Origin: Chloroflexales bacterium ZM16-3
GTDB taxonomy: Bacteria > Chloroflexota > Chloroflexia > Chloroflexales > Chloroflexaceae
Assembly (NCBI GenBank): GCA_004138175.2
Contig: RYFE02000022.1
Location: forward strand, 18,590-82,589
DNA length: 64,000 bases
Direction: 5' to 3'
Shown here: one piece after another, positions 33,442-42,208 of the stretch
Layout: each line of letters begins with the position of its first letter
How positions within the stretch are numbered: the first letter of the stretch is position 1
Program-made: the position numbers and the translations under genes
Notes under the pieces: generated by a model
The model's input: the letters and a program-made list of their open reading frames with translations, nothing else
Told to the model about the DNA's origin: nothing
The model's database searches: none

Positions 33442-34413
33442 ATGCCCACTAACCGCGACACGATCATCCCGATGGAGCGACAGCCCGCCGACCCTCTCGC
33501 CGGGCCTGACTGCCTGGGCGCGCTGAACGCCCTGCTGGGCGACTCGCAGCGGGTGGCCCTGATCCTCGGGCCGATCCAGCTGGCCGATGGCCTGCGCATC
33601 CCCACCGGCGCGGCCCTGCGCGTGCCGGTCGGCCACGAGCTCGTGGTGGTGTCCGGCCAGCGCCTGCGCGAAATCATGCCGGCCGGGGTCTACTCAGCAG
33701 CCTCCTGGCTCGGCCAGCCCGAGACCGAGCTGCACCTGGTAGATGTGCGCGAGCACAACCTGGAGTTCGATGTCCAGCAGGAGATCTACCTGAGCTACCC
33801 AATCACAGCCCATGAGCAGATCCTGGGCCTGCAGGATCTGCGCTTCGGACTGACTTACCGGGTGCTGGCCGCCGAGCGGGCCGCCCTCGATGTCGCCCAG
33901 CCGCTGCTGGGGCTCTATGACGCGGCGCTGCACCTGCTGCTGGAGTCGCTCAACCGGGCGCAGGTCGATCAGATCATGCCGATCCTTGAGCGGGTGCCCG
34001 GCGAGCTGCGTGCGCGCGGCGACTGCTTCCGCCTGGGGATTGGCGTCACCAAAATCAACCTGATTGGCTGGCCGCAGTCGGCGAACATCCCCCAGCCGGA
34101 GCCATCGTCCGACACGCTGCTGGCAATGCTTGAGGCCCAACTCGACGAGTTGCGCCAGCGTCAGCCGCCCGCCCTGGGCCAGGTGCGCCCGGTCAAGGAC
34201 GGCTACATGGTCAGTGTGCCGCTGATTGACCATAAGAATAACGTGATGCTGCTGCGGATCATCTGCGACCGCAGCTACCCGCAGCGGGCGCCGCAGCTCA
34301 GCGTCTGGCTGGACGAGCAGCGCCAGGACTATCGGCCCGCCCTGCTCGATAATTGGAAGCCTAGTGATACGCTTGCGAGCCTGATCGACGCCGTGATCGC
34401 CCACGCCGACTGA
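33442..34413 (+). CDS. Protein with SPFH-like N-terminal and E2/RWD-like C-terminal parts
   Basis: A 323-residue protein. Residues about 60-215 read like an SPFH/band-7 domain: GHELVVVSGQRLREIMPAG, then VDVREHNLEFDVQQ, a beta strand LRFGLTYRVL, a long helix AALHLLLESLNRAQVDQIMP and GIGVTKINLIGWP. Residues about 225-320 resemble a catalytically dead E2/RWD domain (MVSVPLIDHKNNVMLLRIICDRSYP, RAPQLSVWL, then NWKPSDTLASLIDAVI); the usual Cys position is not filled. No transmembrane helix is seen. The combination suggests an adaptor that places the conjugation enzymes at a membrane scaffold. Domain calls are by eye and the SPFH part is the less certain. Confidence 0.6.
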   Translation: MPTNRDTIIPMERQPADPLAGPDCLGALNALLGDSQRVALILGPIQLADGLRIPTGAALRVPVGHELVVVSGQRLREIMPAGVYSAASWLGQPETELHLVDVREHNLEFDVQQEIYLSYPITAHEQILGLQDLRFGLTYRVLAAERAALDVAQPLLGLYDAALHLLLESLNRAQVDQIMPILERVPGELRARGDCFRLGIGVTKINLIGWPQSANIPQPEPSSDTLLAMLEAQLDELRQRQPPALGQVRPVKDGYMVSVPLIDHKNNVMLLRIICDRSYPQRAPQLSVWLDEQRQDYRPALLDNWKPSDTLASLIDAVIAHAD

Positions 34414-34424
34414 GAAAGCTGCCC

Positions 34425-36083
34425 ATGAGCCAGACTTCCCACCCAGAAGACGAACTGCCGATCAGCGAGGACGAGCGCCGCATGATCGAGGAGCTAAAGG
34501 CGCGCAAGCGGCTCCCGGATGAGTCCGAGCCTGATCCCGCGCCTGCGCCCCGCCCCGGCGAGCGCCTGAATTCGTATGGCGAGTGGGTATCCGAGGCAGC
34601 TGCACCGACCCCGGTGCCGGCACCCGCGCCGGTGACGCCCGCTCCCGACCCTGCGCCGGAGCCGCCCGCGCCGCCCGCGCCGGAGCCGCCCGCGCCGCCG
34701 GTGACGCCCGCGCCGGAGCCGCCCGCGCCGACGCCGCCGGTGATGTCGGAATCGCTAATCAGCCCGCGCCGCCTACCAGCACATGCGGATGAACGCCGCC
34801 AGACCGTTCAGCACAGATCAGACCCTACTGAGACAAAGCCGCCTCAGAAGAAAGGTGTCAGCTCACCAGAGAACCCCTTCGTTCGGCAACCGCAGCCAGA
34901 ACCCGCCCACCTCAGGCCAAGCTGGCTCTCAGGCATCTGGCTCCCAATCATCGGGGTCGGGGGCATTATGCTGCTCCTCTTAATGGTCTTTGTGGTGCCT
35001 GGCATGCTGCAAGGCACCACGTCGGACGGCACGCCGACCGCCCTGCCCGTAACCAGCCCATCCCCATCGGTCGAGCCGGCTGCAGGGGTCAGCCCGACTG
35101 TCGCCCCACCGACATCGACCCCCGCCATCCCGACCCTTACCATCGACCCGCTGGAGACGAAGCGGGCCGCCTTCGCGCTCGGGCTTGAGCAGTACACACA
35201 GAAACAATGGGCAGATGCCGCCGCTGCGTTTGGCCAGGTCTTTGAGCGTGATCCTGACTATGAGTCCACGCCGGTGCTGCGCGACGTGCTGACCGCCTCG
35301 CTCTACAACCAGAGCATTGGCGAGATCAACGGTGCGCTCAGCACCGAGCGCAGAGATATTCAAGCAATCCGTGATCGCTTCACGCGGATTATGACAATCA
35401 TCGACGGAGCGAGCACCGGCGATCCTACGCTCCAGGACACCTACCAGGACCGACGGGATCGGGCTGCGGAGTGGGGCAATATCCTGGATGCCTACCTTGC
35501 TGGTCGCACGCAGATCGACGAAGAGAGCTGGGAGGCGGCGATCACCACCCTGGATGCTATCCCGCTCAGCCGGGATGATTATGGGAATAGCGTGCGCATC
35601 CTCGACATCGCCGCGCAGCGCATGGCCGCCTACATGGGCTATGGTGCCCAGCTCACCGCGGCGGGCAGCTACGAAGAGGCTCGCGCCCAGTATGAGCAGG
35701 CCAGCACCCTCGCCGACTCAGGAGTCAATATATCGCCTGTCCAGACGGCGATCGCCGCCCTTCCCATCCCCACGCCGACGGCCACCCCGCCTACCCCCAC
35801 CGCCATCCCGGCGAAGCTGCGGGTCAGCGTGAGGAACTACAACGATGACCCGACCTGCATCTCGCTGGGAGTCAGCGGCATCAACACCAGCGGCTGGTCC
35901 TTCTCGGTGGATGGGGTCGGGATCAGGGGGACGATCGACACCGCCGGGAACGGGCGGCTCTGCGGGCTGGCCTGGAAGCAAGAAGTGACGATCTCGATCT
36001 TCAACGCCTCGGGCCGGGTGGTCTCTGGCGGCAGCGGCGTGCCCTCGCGGGGCAGCGCGATCATGGTCGCGGTCTGGCGCTAA
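34425..36083 (+). CDS. Single-pass membrane protein, Pro-rich inside and repeat domain outside
   Basis: A 552-residue protein. The first 165 residues are charged then Pro/Ala-rich (repeats of PEPPAPP), without signal peptide. A single transmembrane helix lies at about 168-192 (LPIIGVGGIMLLLLMVFVVP). Outside are a Thr/Ser/Pro linker, helical repeats of TPR type at about 245-450 (FALGLEQYTQKQWADAAAAFGQVFERD) and a C-terminal beta-rich domain of about 90 residues with two Cys (DPTCISLGV and NGRLCGLAW) that may form a disulfide. The layout parallels the JAB protein, which also has an inner functional part and outer repeats. It is the last gene of the operon. No enzymatic motif is seen. Confidence 0.75.
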   Translation: MSQTSHPEDELPISEDERRMIEELKARKRLPDESEPDPAPAPRPGERLNSYGEWVSEAAAPTPVPAPAPVTPAPDPAPEPPAPPAPEPPAPPVTPAPEPPAPTPPVMSESLISPRRLPAHADERRQTVQHRSDPTETKPPQKKGVSSPENPFVRQPQPEPAHLRPSWLSGIWLPIIGVGGIMLLLLMVFVVPGMLQGTTSDGTPTALPVTSPSPSVEPAAGVSPTVAPPTSTPAIPTLTIDPLETKRAAFALGLEQYTQKQWADAAAAFGQVFERDPDYESTPVLRDVLTASLYNQSIGEINGALSTERRDIQAIRDRFTRIMTIIDGASTGDPTLQDTYQDRRDRAAEWGNILDAYLAGRTQIDEESWEAAITTLDAIPLSRDDYGNSVRILDIAAQRMAAYMGYGAQLTAAGSYEEARAQYEQASTLADSGVNISPVQTAIAALPIPTPTATPPTPTAIPAKLRVSVRNYNDDPTCISLGVSGINTSGWSFSVDGVGIRGTIDTAGNGRLCGLAWKQEVTISIFNASGRVVSGGSGVPSRGSAIMVAVWR

Positions 36084-36269
36084 TCGTCCGCCGGTGTGAT
36101 TATGAGAGCGTGCCCCTTACCGTATTGGCGGTCGTGGATCGGGACGTGTCATTGGACATAGCCTCCTACTGTTACCAGGTATTGTACCCTGCCAGACTGG
36201 ACGAGGATCGCAGCCCTGCACCTTACTATTACCGCTGCGTGGTCGGCTCGCACACCTTCGGCCTCATGG

Positions 36270-36465
36270 CGCTCAAGGCCAACCCGACCTCGCGCCAACA
36301 CAGCGCCGCCGCCTCGCTGATGCGTAGGCCGGCGAAGAGCATCAGTAGCACTGCCCTGCGGTTCCGCGCCCAGACCCAGCGCTGAAGCTCTGTCAGCTCA
36401 TCCGGCTCCTCAAGCGTCTTCAGCAGCCGACGCAGCTCGGCATGAGCCAGCGCGTGCGGGGCGGG
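36270..36465 (-). pseudogene. Tyrosine recombinase (integrase) remnant
   Basis: About 65 codons on the minus strand read like the start of the catalytic domain of a Xer/phage-type integrase: HAELRRLLKTLEEP, then NRRAVLLMLFAGLRISEAAALCWREV with the first catalytic Arg in GLRISE. The later His-x-x-Arg and Tyr parts are absent, and no intact frame covers a whole protein. It lies at the right edge of the island. The rest of 36084-36597 holds a CGCAAAGACGCAAAGGCGCAG repeat (36500-36520) and no gene. Confidence 0.6.
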
Positions 36466-36597
36466 CTTGCGCAGCCGCGGCCAGACGATAAGAAGGGCTC
36501 GCGCAAAGACGCAAAGGCGCAGCAAGGCGGAGGGGTAGGGGGAGCTGTTTTAGGCTGCAATATCTGACATGTGTGCTCGCAACAAAGGGGATTCACA

Positions 36598-39500
36598 ATG
36601 GCACGTAGAGGGTTGGCGTTGAGCCTGATCATGGTTATCGGCCTCGGAGCCGCCATTGCGTTTGGCCCGGCGGAGCCGGCGGTGGCGCAAACAGACTGGA
36701 GCAGCGTCGGGCTGGGCCAGTTCATCAACGCGCTGGTGGTCGACCCCCGCAACCCCGTCCAGGTCTTCGCCACGGTGGATAGTGGCCTGCGTGTAAGCCA
36801 GGACTCCGGGGCAAGCTGGGGGCCGTTCATCACTGTGAGCACCTCGGGGCCACTGCAAAGCCTGGCGATCAACCCCGTCAGCGGCGTGCTGGTTGTGGTT
36901 GTGGGCGATGGGCAAATCCGGCGCAGCGTCAATGGGGGCGTAACCTGGAGTGCTCCGCAATCCGGCCCGGAAGGGCAGATAGTGCGCGATCTACTCTACA
37001 CTGGTGGCAACCCACCCGTGCTCTATACTCACAGTGAGAGCCAGATCTTCCGTAGCGCCGACGACGGCGTGAACTGGAGCAACGTGACGGGTAACCTGCC
37101 CGACGGCAGCCCCCGCACCATCAGCCTGTTCGCGCTCGCCGCCGACTCGCGCATACCAACCCGGCTCTATGTGGGGCGCTACGGCGGTCTGGGCGGCGGC
37201 CTCTTCCGCAGCCAGGACGGCGGGGCAAGCTGGAGCCAGCCCGCCCTGACCAACCCTGGCGGCTCGACGCCCGATATTGTCAGCGTCGCGGTGAGCCCCA
37301 CCAACCCGGAGATCGTCCTAGCCGGCAGCTACGGCACCGGCCGGATCTTCCGCAGCACCGACAGCGGCGGCTCATGGAGCGCCTTCGCCCTGCCCTTAGG
37401 GCCTTTCGAAGTCGCATATGTTAACGATCTGTATTTTGACCAGACCGCGCCCGGGCGGGTTTTCGCGGCTGTGGGTGGTAGCGGCAGTCAATCAGCCGGA
37501 ATTTACGTCTCGCGGGACAATGGAGCGATCTGGACGCGTCTCGATGCCAGCAGCCCATCACCCTTAACCGGAAACCTGACCATCGCAACTGTGGCCGGGC
37601 CATTTGGCGATGTGGTTCTGGTCGTAGATGGCGGCGTGATCTACCGCCGCACCGGGGCCTCGGCTGTGCCCAATCTGAGCGTGAGTCGCATCGAAGTGAC
37701 CCAGGCGATCCAGACCCCCGACCGCAGCGTCACATTGGTGCAGAATCGCCCGACGATCGCCCGGGTCTACCTCAACGTCGAGAGCGACAGCGATGTCCAG
37801 GGGGCGAGCGCCGTGCTCTACGCGACCCGCAACGGCCAGCCGCTGCCAGGGTCGCCGCTGCGCCCGATCAACCCCGGCGGGGTGATCACAGCCGTGCGCA
37901 GCCCGAATGCCGAGCGCTTTGAGCACACCCTCAATTTCATCATCCCCAGCTCATGGCACCCCGGCGGGCTCATGGCCCTCTCGGCGGAGGTCGACCCCGA
38001 CAACCGGATCACCGAGCGCAACGAGAACGACAACCGCAGCCCGAACTACCTGAACACCTTCCTGAATGTCACACGGCTGAAGACCGTGCTAATACCAATT
38101 GAATACCAGCGCAATGGCGTTGGACCAGTGCTGCGGATCAATCTGCGCGACCTGCCGGCCTTCGGCATGCAGGGCGTCTACGACACCTTCCCGATCGCGG
38201 GAGCTGCGAACAGCGTCCACAGCCCCTATCACTTCACCGGCGACCTGACAACCGGGGCGGGCTGGAGCCAACTTCTCTACGAACTGGCATTGCTCCGTGC
38301 ACGCGAACTGGCGGTGAGCAACATAGGCGATGCGCTCACGCTGCCGAAGTACTACGGCATGCTGCCGAATCTCGCTGGCTCACCCTACCTGGGCCTGGCC
38401 TATCGCAACAGCGCAGTGGGCATCGGGATCGGCTCCAGCCTTGACACCACTGCCCACGAGCTCGCCCACACCTTCGGGCTGCAGCACGCACCCTGCGGCG
38501 CAACCATGAACCCTGACCCGAACTACCCGATCGCCGAAGGCCGGATCGGCTTTGTTGGCCTGAATGTGCGGCTGCGCCAGCCGATGCCGACCAGGTACGG
38601 TGATCTCATGAGCTACTGCAAGCCCCGCTGGATCTCGGCCTATAACTACGAGAAACTCTTCGATACCCTGAACCAGATCTCACTGGCGCAAGCCGGGCCG
38701 GCCCAGGCCCCCGAGCCAGCCTGGCTAGTGGGCGGCGCGATCGGGCCTGGCGGACTATCCGGCGCGCTGAGCCTGGCCGAGCCGCTGGCAAACGCCATCA
38801 CCGTCACGGCAAGCGGCAGCGGGGCCTACCGCCTGGAGTTGTGGAACGCCGGCGGTGTGGCCTTCGCATACAGCTTCAACGCCGAGCTCCCCGAGGCTCC
38901 CACAACCAGCGGCCTGAGCGCAGGCTTCGCTTTTGTGGTGCCCCGATCGAACGACATCACCGAACTGAGGCTGCTGGCCGGCGACACCCTGCTCGACAGC
39001 ATTAGTGTGGCCCAATTTGCCCCGAGCGTGAGCGCCCAACTAGCCTCGTTCAATCCCAGCGACAGCCGGCGCAGTGTGACCTGGAGCGTTAGCCCGGCGC
39101 CGGGCGAGTCGGACACGACGAGCGTGCGCTACAGCGCCGACGGCGGCCAGAGCTGGCAGGTATTGGGGCAGACTGACGACCTGGCGGTCAGCAGCCTCGA
39201 CTTTGATCTGGGCGACCTGGCCGCGAGCGCCGACGGCCTGATCGAGGTCGTAGTTGTGCGCGGGGCAACCGCCGGTAGCGCCCAGGTGAGCATCGGGCCA
39301 GTGGCGAACAAGCCGCCGGCGGTACAGATCGTCCAGGGTACGCAGTTACAGGTTGCCACGAACGAGCCACTGGTGCTGCAGGGCAACGCCTACGATCACG
39401 AGGACGGCACCATCCCCGACGGCAACTATAGCTGGCGCGACGAGGCCGGGCAGTTCCTCGACAGCGGCCCGCTGCTAGAGCTGCCGCCGCTGGATGCGCT

Positions 39501-39612
39501 GACCAGCCGCGTGATCAGCCTGAGCGTCACCGACAGCGCCGGGGTCACAGCCCAGGCCAGTGTGACCATCACCGCTGGCGAGCGGATCTACCTGCCGCTA
39601 TTGCGGCGATGA
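36598..39612 (+). CDS. Secreted metzincin-type metalloprotease with Asp-box repeats
   Basis: A 1004-residue exported protein. A signal peptide covers residues 1 to about 31 (ending PAVAQ). Residues 40-360 carry six Asp-box/BNR-type repeats (SQDSGASW, SVNGGVTW, SADDGVNW, SQDGGASW, STDSGGSW, SRDNGAIW), a sortilin-like propeller. A CARDB-like beta domain follows (about 365-490). The zinc site is HELAHTFGLQH (His620, 624, 630) with a Met-turn at Met671 (LMSYC). Ig-like domains occupy the last 250 residues, and the protein ends IYLPLLRR, a short hydrophobic/basic tail. The start at 36598 has AAAGGGG upstream; the longer frame start would place charge before the signal. It lies outside the STAND operon. 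Confidence 0.87.
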   Translation: MARRGLALSLIMVIGLGAAIAFGPAEPAVAQTDWSSVGLGQFINALVVDPRNPVQVFATVDSGLRVSQDSGASWGPFITVSTSGPLQSLAINPVSGVLVVVVGDGQIRRSVNGGVTWSAPQSGPEGQIVRDLLYTGGNPPVLYTHSESQIFRSADDGVNWSNVTGNLPDGSPRTISLFALAADSRIPTRLYVGRYGGLGGGLFRSQDGGASWSQPALTNPGGSTPDIVSVAVSPTNPEIVLAGSYGTGRIFRSTDSGGSWSAFALPLGPFEVAYVNDLYFDQTAPGRVFAAVGGSGSQSAGIYVSRDNGAIWTRLDASSPSPLTGNLTIATVAGPFGDVVLVVDGGVIYRRTGASAVPNLSVSRIEVTQAIQTPDRSVTLVQNRPTIARVYLNVESDSDVQGASAVLYATRNGQPLPGSPLRPINPGGVITAVRSPNAERFEHTLNFIIPSSWHPGGLMALSAEVDPDNRITERNENDNRSPNYLNTFLNVTRLKTVLIPIEYQRNGVGPVLRINLRDLPAFGMQGVYDTFPIAGAANSVHSPYHFTGDLTTGAGWSQLLYELALLRARELAVSNIGDALTLPKYYGMLPNLAGSPYLGLAYRNSAVGIGIGSSLDTTAHELAHTFGLQHAPCGATMNPDPNYPIAEGRIGFVGLNVRLRQPMPTRYGDLMSYCKPRWISAYNYEKLFDTLNQISLAQAGPAQAPEPAWLVGGAIGPGGLSGALSLAEPLANAITVTASGSGAYRLELWNAGGVAFAYSFNAELPEAPTTSGLSAGFAFVVPRSNDITELRLLAGDTLLDSISVAQFAPSVSAQLASFNPSDSRRSVTWSVSPAPGESDTTSVRYSADGGQSWQVLGQTDDLAVSSLDFDLGDLAASADGLIEVVVVRGATAGSAQVSIGPVANKPPAVQIVQGTQLQVATNEPLVLQGNAYDHEDGTIPDGNYSWRDEAGQFLDSGPLLELPPLDALTSRVISLSVTDSAGVTAQASVTITAGERIYLPLLRR

Positions 39613-39684
39613 GGGTCGGAAAGGTTTGACCAAATGTAGGGCACATTTATGCCCGGCATTGTGGGATCGTATTAAGGTGCTTCT

Positions 39685-39910
39685 ATGGCGACAAACCCCA
39701 GGCTGGTGGCGAAGATCGAGGCGGAGGATTCCTCACCCAGCGGCTCGCGGCGGGCAGCCAGTCGACCGCGAGGCCAGGGCGGCCTACTCGCGCCGCCACG
39801 ATGTCGGGCGAGCGCTGGAAATTGTGACGCGTGGCACCCTACAAGCAGGGATCGCCTTCGCCTTGCAGGAGAGCACTGAGTTCATGCGCGGGACGCTCGG
39901 CAGCCGCTAA
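39685..39910 (+). pseudogene. Small frameshifted gene remnant
   Basis: One frame opens with MATNPRLVAKIEAED and the next frame continues with DVGRALEIVTRGTLQAGIAFALQESTEFMRGTLGSR before a stop at 39910. Both pieces look protein-like and in register if one or two shifts near 39740 are allowed. No family is recognised. The remainder of 39613-40032 holds no clear gene. Confidence 0.35.
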
Positions 39911-40032
39911 AGCGACACAGCTACTTTGTGCCGGTTCGCGGGAGAAGGGAGCAAAATGGGCTCCCACGCCGCCACCCCGGTGTCGCCCGAATGGCAAGCG
40001 AGTCGTCATCGCCACCCCCAGATGCTCACAAA

Positions 40033-40071
40033 ACAGCAGCGCCCGGACGATACTCGTCCGGGCGCTGCTGT
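40033..40071 (-). terminator. tmRNA terminator
   Basis: A perfect 18-bp stem (40033-40050 with 40054-40071) and 3-base loop, with a T-run after it on the minus strand. It begins 7 bases beyond the tmRNA 3' end. Confidence 0.85.
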
Positions 40072-40077
40072 GAGTAT

Positions 40078-40449
40078 TGGTGGAGATGGGGGGAGTCGAA
40101 CCCCCGTCCAGAAAGTTGGACCGCACACGTCTACAGGTTTATCCCATCGTTTGAGCTCGCCCGCGGCCATACGATGAGCAGAACAGCCTTTGGGCAAGCC
40201 GGTTTATCTTAGTCTCAGGCTAACCGGCGTTTACCCGAGAAGCACCCGACTTGCTGACGTCGTACCCCCAGCCATCGGGTGAACTGAGGACGACGCGCTA
40301 CCTAATTAGGCGGCGAGGGCCATGCTCCCATAAGAAGCACGGGCCCAGTTCTTGTTGTTGGCAGTTATTGCCGTTTGCCCCTTTAACGTGACTGGGCGGC
40401 ACGACCTGCAATCTACGGCTTGCGCTCCCTGTCGAGACCAAGCATCCCC
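40078..40449 (-). ncRNA. ssrA: Transfer-messenger RNA
   Basis: About 372 bases. The tRNA-like 5' end GGGGATGCTTGGTCTCGACAG pairs with the 3' acceptor CATCTCC, and the 3' end carries the T-arm GGTTCGACTCC and an encoded CCA. The open reading frame resumes in GCC AAC AAC AAG and gives the tag ANNKNWARASYGSMALAA followed by TAA; the ALAA end is the usual degradation signal. Several pseudoknot-like repeats occupy the middle. It rescues stalled ribosomes together with SmpB. Confidence 0.93.
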
Positions 40450-40461
40450 GTACACGCTCTT

Positions 40462-40489
40462 ATTATACCGCGCCGCCGCCCGCCGTCAA
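40462..40489 (-). promoter_or_regulatory. ssrA promoter
   Basis: On the minus strand TTGACG (40489-40484), a 16-base spacer and a consensus TATAAT (40467-40462), 12 bases before the mature 5' end of tmRNA. It is one of the strongest matches to a housekeeping promoter in the window. Confidence 0.8.
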
Positions 40490-40540
40490 TGCGCCTAGCG
40501 ATGGAGCTGTGTTAGAATCGCGCCGCCGCATCGGATGGCG

Positions 40541-40546
40541 TATAAT
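40541..40546 (+). promoter_or_regulatory. -10 box of a probably leaderless transcript
   Basis: A consensus TATAAT ends 7 bases before the ATG at 40554, with no ribosome-binding site between. Transcription would begin at or next to the start codon. Confidence 0.45.
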
Positions 40547-40553
40547 CGGCGCT

Positions 40554-41465
40554 ATGATCATCGACCCCTCGCCCCACGACCCGCGCGCCCGTCTGCTGCG
40601 CTTCCCTAGCCCCGCCCTCGGTGTCGCCAGGGGCGCGTATATCTACCTGCCGCCCGAGTACGCTCAGGCTGATAGGCGCTTCCCCGCGCTCTATCTGCTG
40701 CGCGGCCACGAGCGCGAGTGGGTTAACCCGCACGAGGACGATAGCCGCGGCGGCACGACGGTGATCGATGTCTATGAGCGCCTGCGGGCCGCCGATCTGA
40801 TCGGCCCGATGATCCTGGTGATGCCCGGCATGTCCAGCGATGATAACGCCGTCCCCGGCATGCTCACCGACTTCCGCCACCCCGAGCGCGCCGCTGCGGC
40901 CCCCGGCATCGGCAGCGGTCTGTTCCAGCGCTTCTTCTTCGATGATCTCATCCCCGCCATCGACCGTAGCCTGCGCACGATCCCTGCCGCCCGCGCCCTG
41001 GACGGATTCTCGCTCGGCGGCTATATGGCCGTCAAGGCTGCTGCCCTCCGCCCCGATCTGTTTGTCAGCGTCGGTGTCTTCGACGCCTCCATCCCCTACG
41101 CCAGCGACTACGGGTGCGCCGCACGGCTCGGTGATAGCATCTTCGCGATGCCTATGTTTGACCCGGCCCTCGGCGTCCCGCGCGACCCCGCGCACCTCGC
41201 TGACCAGAGCCCGGTCGTCCTGCTTATGCGCGCCGACCCGGCGGCCATCCGCCGTATCACATGGGCTGTCCAGTATGGCCCCGAGCATATCGAGCCATGG
41301 GGTTCCAACTTCTACCGGGGCGAGCATCTGCTGCGCGCCCTGCGCAGCCTTGGAGTGCGGAACGCCGCTCCGATTGCCGCCATCCCCGATGGACAGCATA
41401 CGTGGCAGACGGCTGACCGGCATATCGAGCAGGCGCTGCCCATCCACTGGCAGGCGATGAGATGA
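40554..41465 (+). CDS. Esterase-family alpha/beta hydrolase
   Basis: A 303-residue protein of the putative esterase family (esterase D/antigen 85-like fold). The nucleophile elbow is DGFSLGGYMA with Ser153, and a late segment PDGQHTWQTADRHI supplies the His. An early strand reads FPALYLLRGH, where the oxyanion-hole segment of the family usually lies. No signal peptide, so probably cytoplasmic. The start at 40554 is supported by a TATAAT just upstream, implying a leaderless message. It is divergent from ssrA and convergent with the membrane protein gene downstream, with a 48-bp palindrome between them. Substrate unknown. Confidence 0.82.
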   Translation: MIIDPSPHDPRARLLRFPSPALGVARGAYIYLPPEYAQADRRFPALYLLRGHEREWVNPHEDDSRGGTTVIDVYERLRAADLIGPMILVMPGMSSDDNAVPGMLTDFRHPERAAAAPGIGSGLFQRFFFDDLIPAIDRSLRTIPAARALDGFSLGGYMAVKAAALRPDLFVSVGVFDASIPYASDYGCAARLGDSIFAMPMFDPALGVPRDPAHLADQSPVVLLMRADPAAIRRITWAVQYGPEHIEPWGSNFYRGEHLLRALRSLGVRNAAPIAAIPDGQHTWQTADRHIEQALPIHWQAMR

Positions 41466-41511
41466 TAGAACACCGATGGGCGCAGCAAGCTGCGCCCATC
41501 GGTGTTCTATC
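41464..41511. terminator. Palindrome between convergent genes
   Basis: Two perfect 23-base arms (41464-41486, 41489-41511) with a 2-base centre, beginning in the stop codon of the esterase gene and ending 14 bases from the stop of the membrane protein gene. Likely bidirectional terminator. Confidence 0.7.
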
Positions 41512-41524
41512 GGATGAGAAAGCC

Positions 41525-42208
41525 CTACGGCTTGCTGCTGTCTGGCGGTGTCTTGGGCATGGGCAGCAGCGGCGAGATCGGGTTCACCAGCCGGCCGACG
41601 ATCGCCCCGAGGCGCTGGAACTGCGGGCCGAGCTCCGTCTCCGCCAGCGGGATGCTTACCGGCACGTCGAGCTGCACCGGGATCGTCACGCTGTCGAGCG
41701 AGATGTCCATCTTGAGCGCGATCTGGAGCGGCGTGCCCTCGGGCAGGGTCAGGTTGATATTGTTGGCGCGCAGAAGGTTGCCGTTGCCGAGGTCGATATC
41801 GGCACCGCTCAGCACCAGCGGCACCGGCTGGGTCAGCCTCACCTCAGTCACCTGATCGACCGGGACAAAGATGCCCTTGCCCGCCAGCGAGAGCGGTTGG
41901 CTTAGGGGGATGGTCGTCCTGATTGTGGCACCCTCAAGCTGAGTCACCACATCCTGAAGCTCCGAAAGGTTGTTGGCGGCGAAGGTCGTCGTGTTGCCGG
42001 CGAGGCCGACGACCTGGCCCCGGTTGGTGAGCAGCACGCCGGCCAGGACGCCGATGATGATCAGCAGGACAACATTGATCAGGAATGAGGTCCAGATCAT
42101 GGCTTTGTAGAGGGGTGGAAGGCGGGCGTAGCGCTTCGGGGTTCGGCCTGCCGGGCGGGCGGATTCGGCGTTGGGGTCAGCTATGGCAGGATGTGTCTGC
42201 TCGGCCAT
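41525..42208 (-). CDS. Single-pass membrane protein of unknown function
   Basis: A 227-residue protein. A hydrophilic N-terminus (about 35 residues) precedes one transmembrane helix, IWTSFLINVVLLIIIGVLAGVLL. The outer part is beta-rich and regular, with alternating segments such as TTIPLSQPLSLAGKGIFVPV, VRLTQPVPLVLSGADIDLG and VTIPVQLDVPVSIPLAETELG, which suggests a lipid- or surface-associated beta fold. The start at 42208 is chosen because AGGAGG lies 8 bases before it; the ATG at 42226 overlaps that site. No family recognised; no partner gene is evident. Confidence 0.7.
   Translation of the reverse strand: MAEQTHPAIADPNAESARPAGRTPKRYARLPPLYKAMIWTSFLINVVLLIIIGVLAGVLLTNRGQVVGLAGNTTTFAANNLSELQDVVTQLEGATIRTTIPLSQPLSLAGKGIFVPVDQVTEVRLTQPVPLVLSGADIDLGNGNLLRANNINLTLPEGTPLQIALKMDISLDSVTIPVQLDVPVSIPLAETELGPQFQRLGAIVGRLVNPISPLLPMPKTPPDSSKP

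Noticed and set aside
40004..40079. Possible CRISPR-like or tRNA unit at the tmRNA 3' end
   Set aside because: The T-arm-like GGTTCGACTCC belongs to tmRNA and the palindrome is its terminator; there is no repeat-spacer array anywhere in the window.
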